14,733 nucleotides of DNA from positions 1 through 14,733 of the forward strand of contig JAUWYK010000050.1 in assembly GCA_030615865.1 (NCBI GenBank), read 5' to 3'. The notes under the pieces were generated by a model. It ran no database searches and was not told where the DNA came from. It saw only the letters and a program-made list of their open reading frames with translations. This DNA is from Dehalococcoidia bacterium. Its GTDB lineage: Bacteria > Chloroflexota > Dehalococcoidia > Dehalococcoidales > JAUWYK01. Below are positions 13,345-14,733 of this stretch, piece by piece. Both the position numbers and the translations under genes were made by a program. Each line of letters begins with the position of its first letter. Within the stretch, counting starts at the first letter, position 1.

Positions 13345-14733
13345 CTAGGCTCTGCGCCTAACCAGGAAGAAAATGAGCAATCCCACTACCACTGCGGCTA
13401 TGATTCCGCCAATCAGCCACCAGTTAATAGCCTCCGGGGCTGGTGGTGGCGTTGGTGGCGGGGCTGGTGGTGGGGCTGGGGTCGGGACTGGCTCCTTTAC
13501 CGTAAATGAACCACTAAGTCCATTAACAGCTACTGAATAGCTGCCAGCCACATCCTTTGCCGTAGTGAAGGTTACCTCTTCACTGGCACCGGCATTGACT
13601 ATTATCTCTTTACTTGCTTCTACTACGTTGTCTATCTTGAGCGTTACTTCATAGCTGCCAGCGAGGTCACCGGTGTTAGTTACTGAAACGCTGATGGTTA
13701 CCACCTCTTTAGGCTGAACTTCTGACGGCTGGATAGATAGATTTGATGCCGAAAAGGCGGCTGGCGCCGGGGTGTGAGCAATAATGGCAAAGGTAGTAAA
13801 GTGGCAGACGTAACCCATTACGCAGTCGGTTTCCGGGGCACATGTGAAGTCACATTCTACCCATTCACCAGCCTCCTCATCATAGTAGAGTATAACTAAA
13901 TCCTCTTCGGCTACACCTTCAGGTAAAGCATCAGGGTCATAGCTCCAGGTTAAGGTTATCGCTGGGTCAAAGGTAGCTCCATTAGGGCCAAAGTTATAAG
14001 CCAGCCCGATAATATGGCTAGGTGGTGGCGGTGGGCTTACATCAACGTCTGACGTGAGGGTAGAAAGCGGGTTCCCATCTTCATCCAGGGCAATGGTGCC
14101 GGCGGGGATAGTAAGAGTTAGATTCCCATCCTCGGAGGTGGCTTCTATCGTCTCCAGAATCTCACCAGTGTCACTAATAGAAAAGCTGAGCACACTACCG
14201 AAGAGGTTGGCCTCTATTGTTGGAGCTGGTGGTGCCCAACCACCGATTACCGCCGTCACCGTTATTCCGCTGCTTGGCGCTGATACTGATGCAGCGACAT
14301 CGGTTACCGTTATAGTGTGGATGCCAGCGCTGAATAGTGTGAACTCGCTGCCCGGGAAAATGTGTGAACCCCCTACAAAGGTGTAATCTACTGGGAGCGA
14401 CGCTGACGCTGATGACGACCAAGTTACGGTTCCAGTATAGTCGGTTTTAACATTAAGGCAGGCATCGTAGGCTGTCACCGTGATGTCGTTAGCTGGTGAG
14501 GGAAAGGCTGTACCGGCGAGAACACCAGCTGGTGTGCCGGTGATGGTGAAGCTTACCAAAGCCCCGGGATTAACGGTTATTGCCGTCTGCGACCCGGTTA
14601 TCGACGGTGTGCCTGTGTCTGTAGCCGTAACCGACTGCTCCCCCACTGTCTTCATGGTCACCCCACCGACGAAGGTCTTCACCCCATTGTCCCCAGCCTG
14701 GAAGGTATAATCACCTGGCAGCACTGCCTGACC
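13345..14733 (-). CDS. Membrane-anchored repeat surface protein (partial, N-terminus beyond right edge)
   Basis: The frame is open to the right edge with no convincing start, so 462 C-terminal residues are seen. Two copies of an Ig-like unit about 108 residues long are recognisable by LPGDYTF and LPVDYTF near residues 5 and 113; between them lies FTITGTPAGVLAGTAFPSPANDITVTAYDA in part. A beta-rich module (about 175-320) ends in a YYDEEAGEWVECDF segment with four closely spaced cysteines (294, 298, 304, 310). A CARDB-like domain follows (about 326-412). Then come a Pro/Ala linker (about 414-433), one membrane helix (about 437-458) and an RRRA tail. This architecture means exported, with the C-terminus anchored in the membrane; the signal peptide would be outside the window. 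A cell-surface or S-layer-like role is inferred. The gene is unrelated in function to its neighbours and ends at its own terminator. Confidence 0.88.
   Translation of the reverse strand, partial: GQAVLPGDYTFQAGDNGVKTFVGGVTMKTVGEQSVTATDTGTPSITGSQTAITVNPGALVSFTITGTPAGVLAGTAFPSPANDITVTAYDACLNVKTDYTGTVTWSSSASASLPVDYTFVGGSHIFPGSEFTLFSAGIHTITVTDVAASVSAPSSGITVTAVIGGWAPPAPTIEANLFGSVLSFSISDTGEILETIEATSEDGNLTLTIPAGTIALDEDGNPLSTLTSDVDVSPPPPPSHIIGLAYNFGPNGATFDPAITLTWSYDPDALPEGVAEEDLVILYYDEEAGEWVECDFTCAPETDCVMGYVCHFTTFAIIAHTPAPAAFSASNLSIQPSEVQPKEVVTISVSVTNTGDLAGSYEVTLKIDNVVEASKEIIVNAGASEEVTFTTAKDVAGSYSVAVNGLSGSFTVKEPVPTPAPPPAPPPTPPPAPEAINWWLIGGIIAAVVVGLLIFFLVRRRA

Overview
The window looks like a core chromosomal segment of a bacterium of the Chloroflexota, most likely class Dehalococcoidia. 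This rests on the gene content (an F1Fo operon, a PEP synthase-dgt-dnaG-rpoD cluster and ffh), on an RpoD with a long insert between regions 1.2 and 2.1, and on a surface protein held only by a C-terminal membrane helix. The placement is inferred from recognised families, not from a database search. No rRNA, tRNA, CRISPR array, transposase or prophage gene was seen. No gene-free stretch exceeds 300 bases; the longest are 4925-5165 and 13119-13344, both described below.

Region 1 (1-3926, minus strand) is an F1Fo-ATP synthase operon. In transcription order it holds atpZ/atpI-like, atpB (a), atpE (c), an unannotated 35-codon membrane microprotein gene (2320-2427), atpF (b), atpH (delta) and atpA (alpha, cut by the left edge). 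Gene spacing is tight: a TAGTG overlap joins atpZ and atpB, and the microprotein stop codon abuts the atpF ribosome binding site. A sigma70-type promoter sits so close to the atpZ start that its transcript would be almost leaderless, and a perfect 9-bp inverted repeat spans that promoter.

Region 2 (3943-4989, minus strand) holds a bifunctional-nuclease-domain (DUF151) protein and a small zinc-ribbon protein. It has its own TTGACA-N17-TAAAAT promoter and an intrinsic terminator that separates it from the atp operon.

Region 3 (5020-11823, plus strand) starts divergently from region 2 with an extended -10 promoter and a leader of about 110 nt. It encodes PEP synthase (ppsA), a dGTPase-type HD hydrolase (dgt), DNA primase (dnaG) and the primary sigma factor (rpoD). 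ppsA/dgt overlap by 8 nt, dgt and dnaG are 11 nt apart, and dnaG/rpoD overlap by 17 nt. Nucleotide pool control, replication priming and transcription initiation are thus physically linked. The dgt 3' end runs through a nested palindromic sequence that looks like a dispersed repeat inside the reading frame.

Region 4 (11790-13344, minus strand) is ffh, the signal recognition particle GTPase, convergent with rpoD and only 2 nt from it. A 9-bp hairpin covers the junction. The ffh upstream region has a duplicated element, each copy carrying a -35-like box, and further short repeats. Region 5 (13298-14733, minus strand) is the C-terminal 462 residues of a large secreted, membrane-anchored surface protein with Ig-like repeats, followed by a terminator.

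The best candidate for something undescribed is the microprotein gene between atpE and atpF. Next are the near-leaderless promoters of atpZ and ffh, and the palindromic element in the dgt tail.
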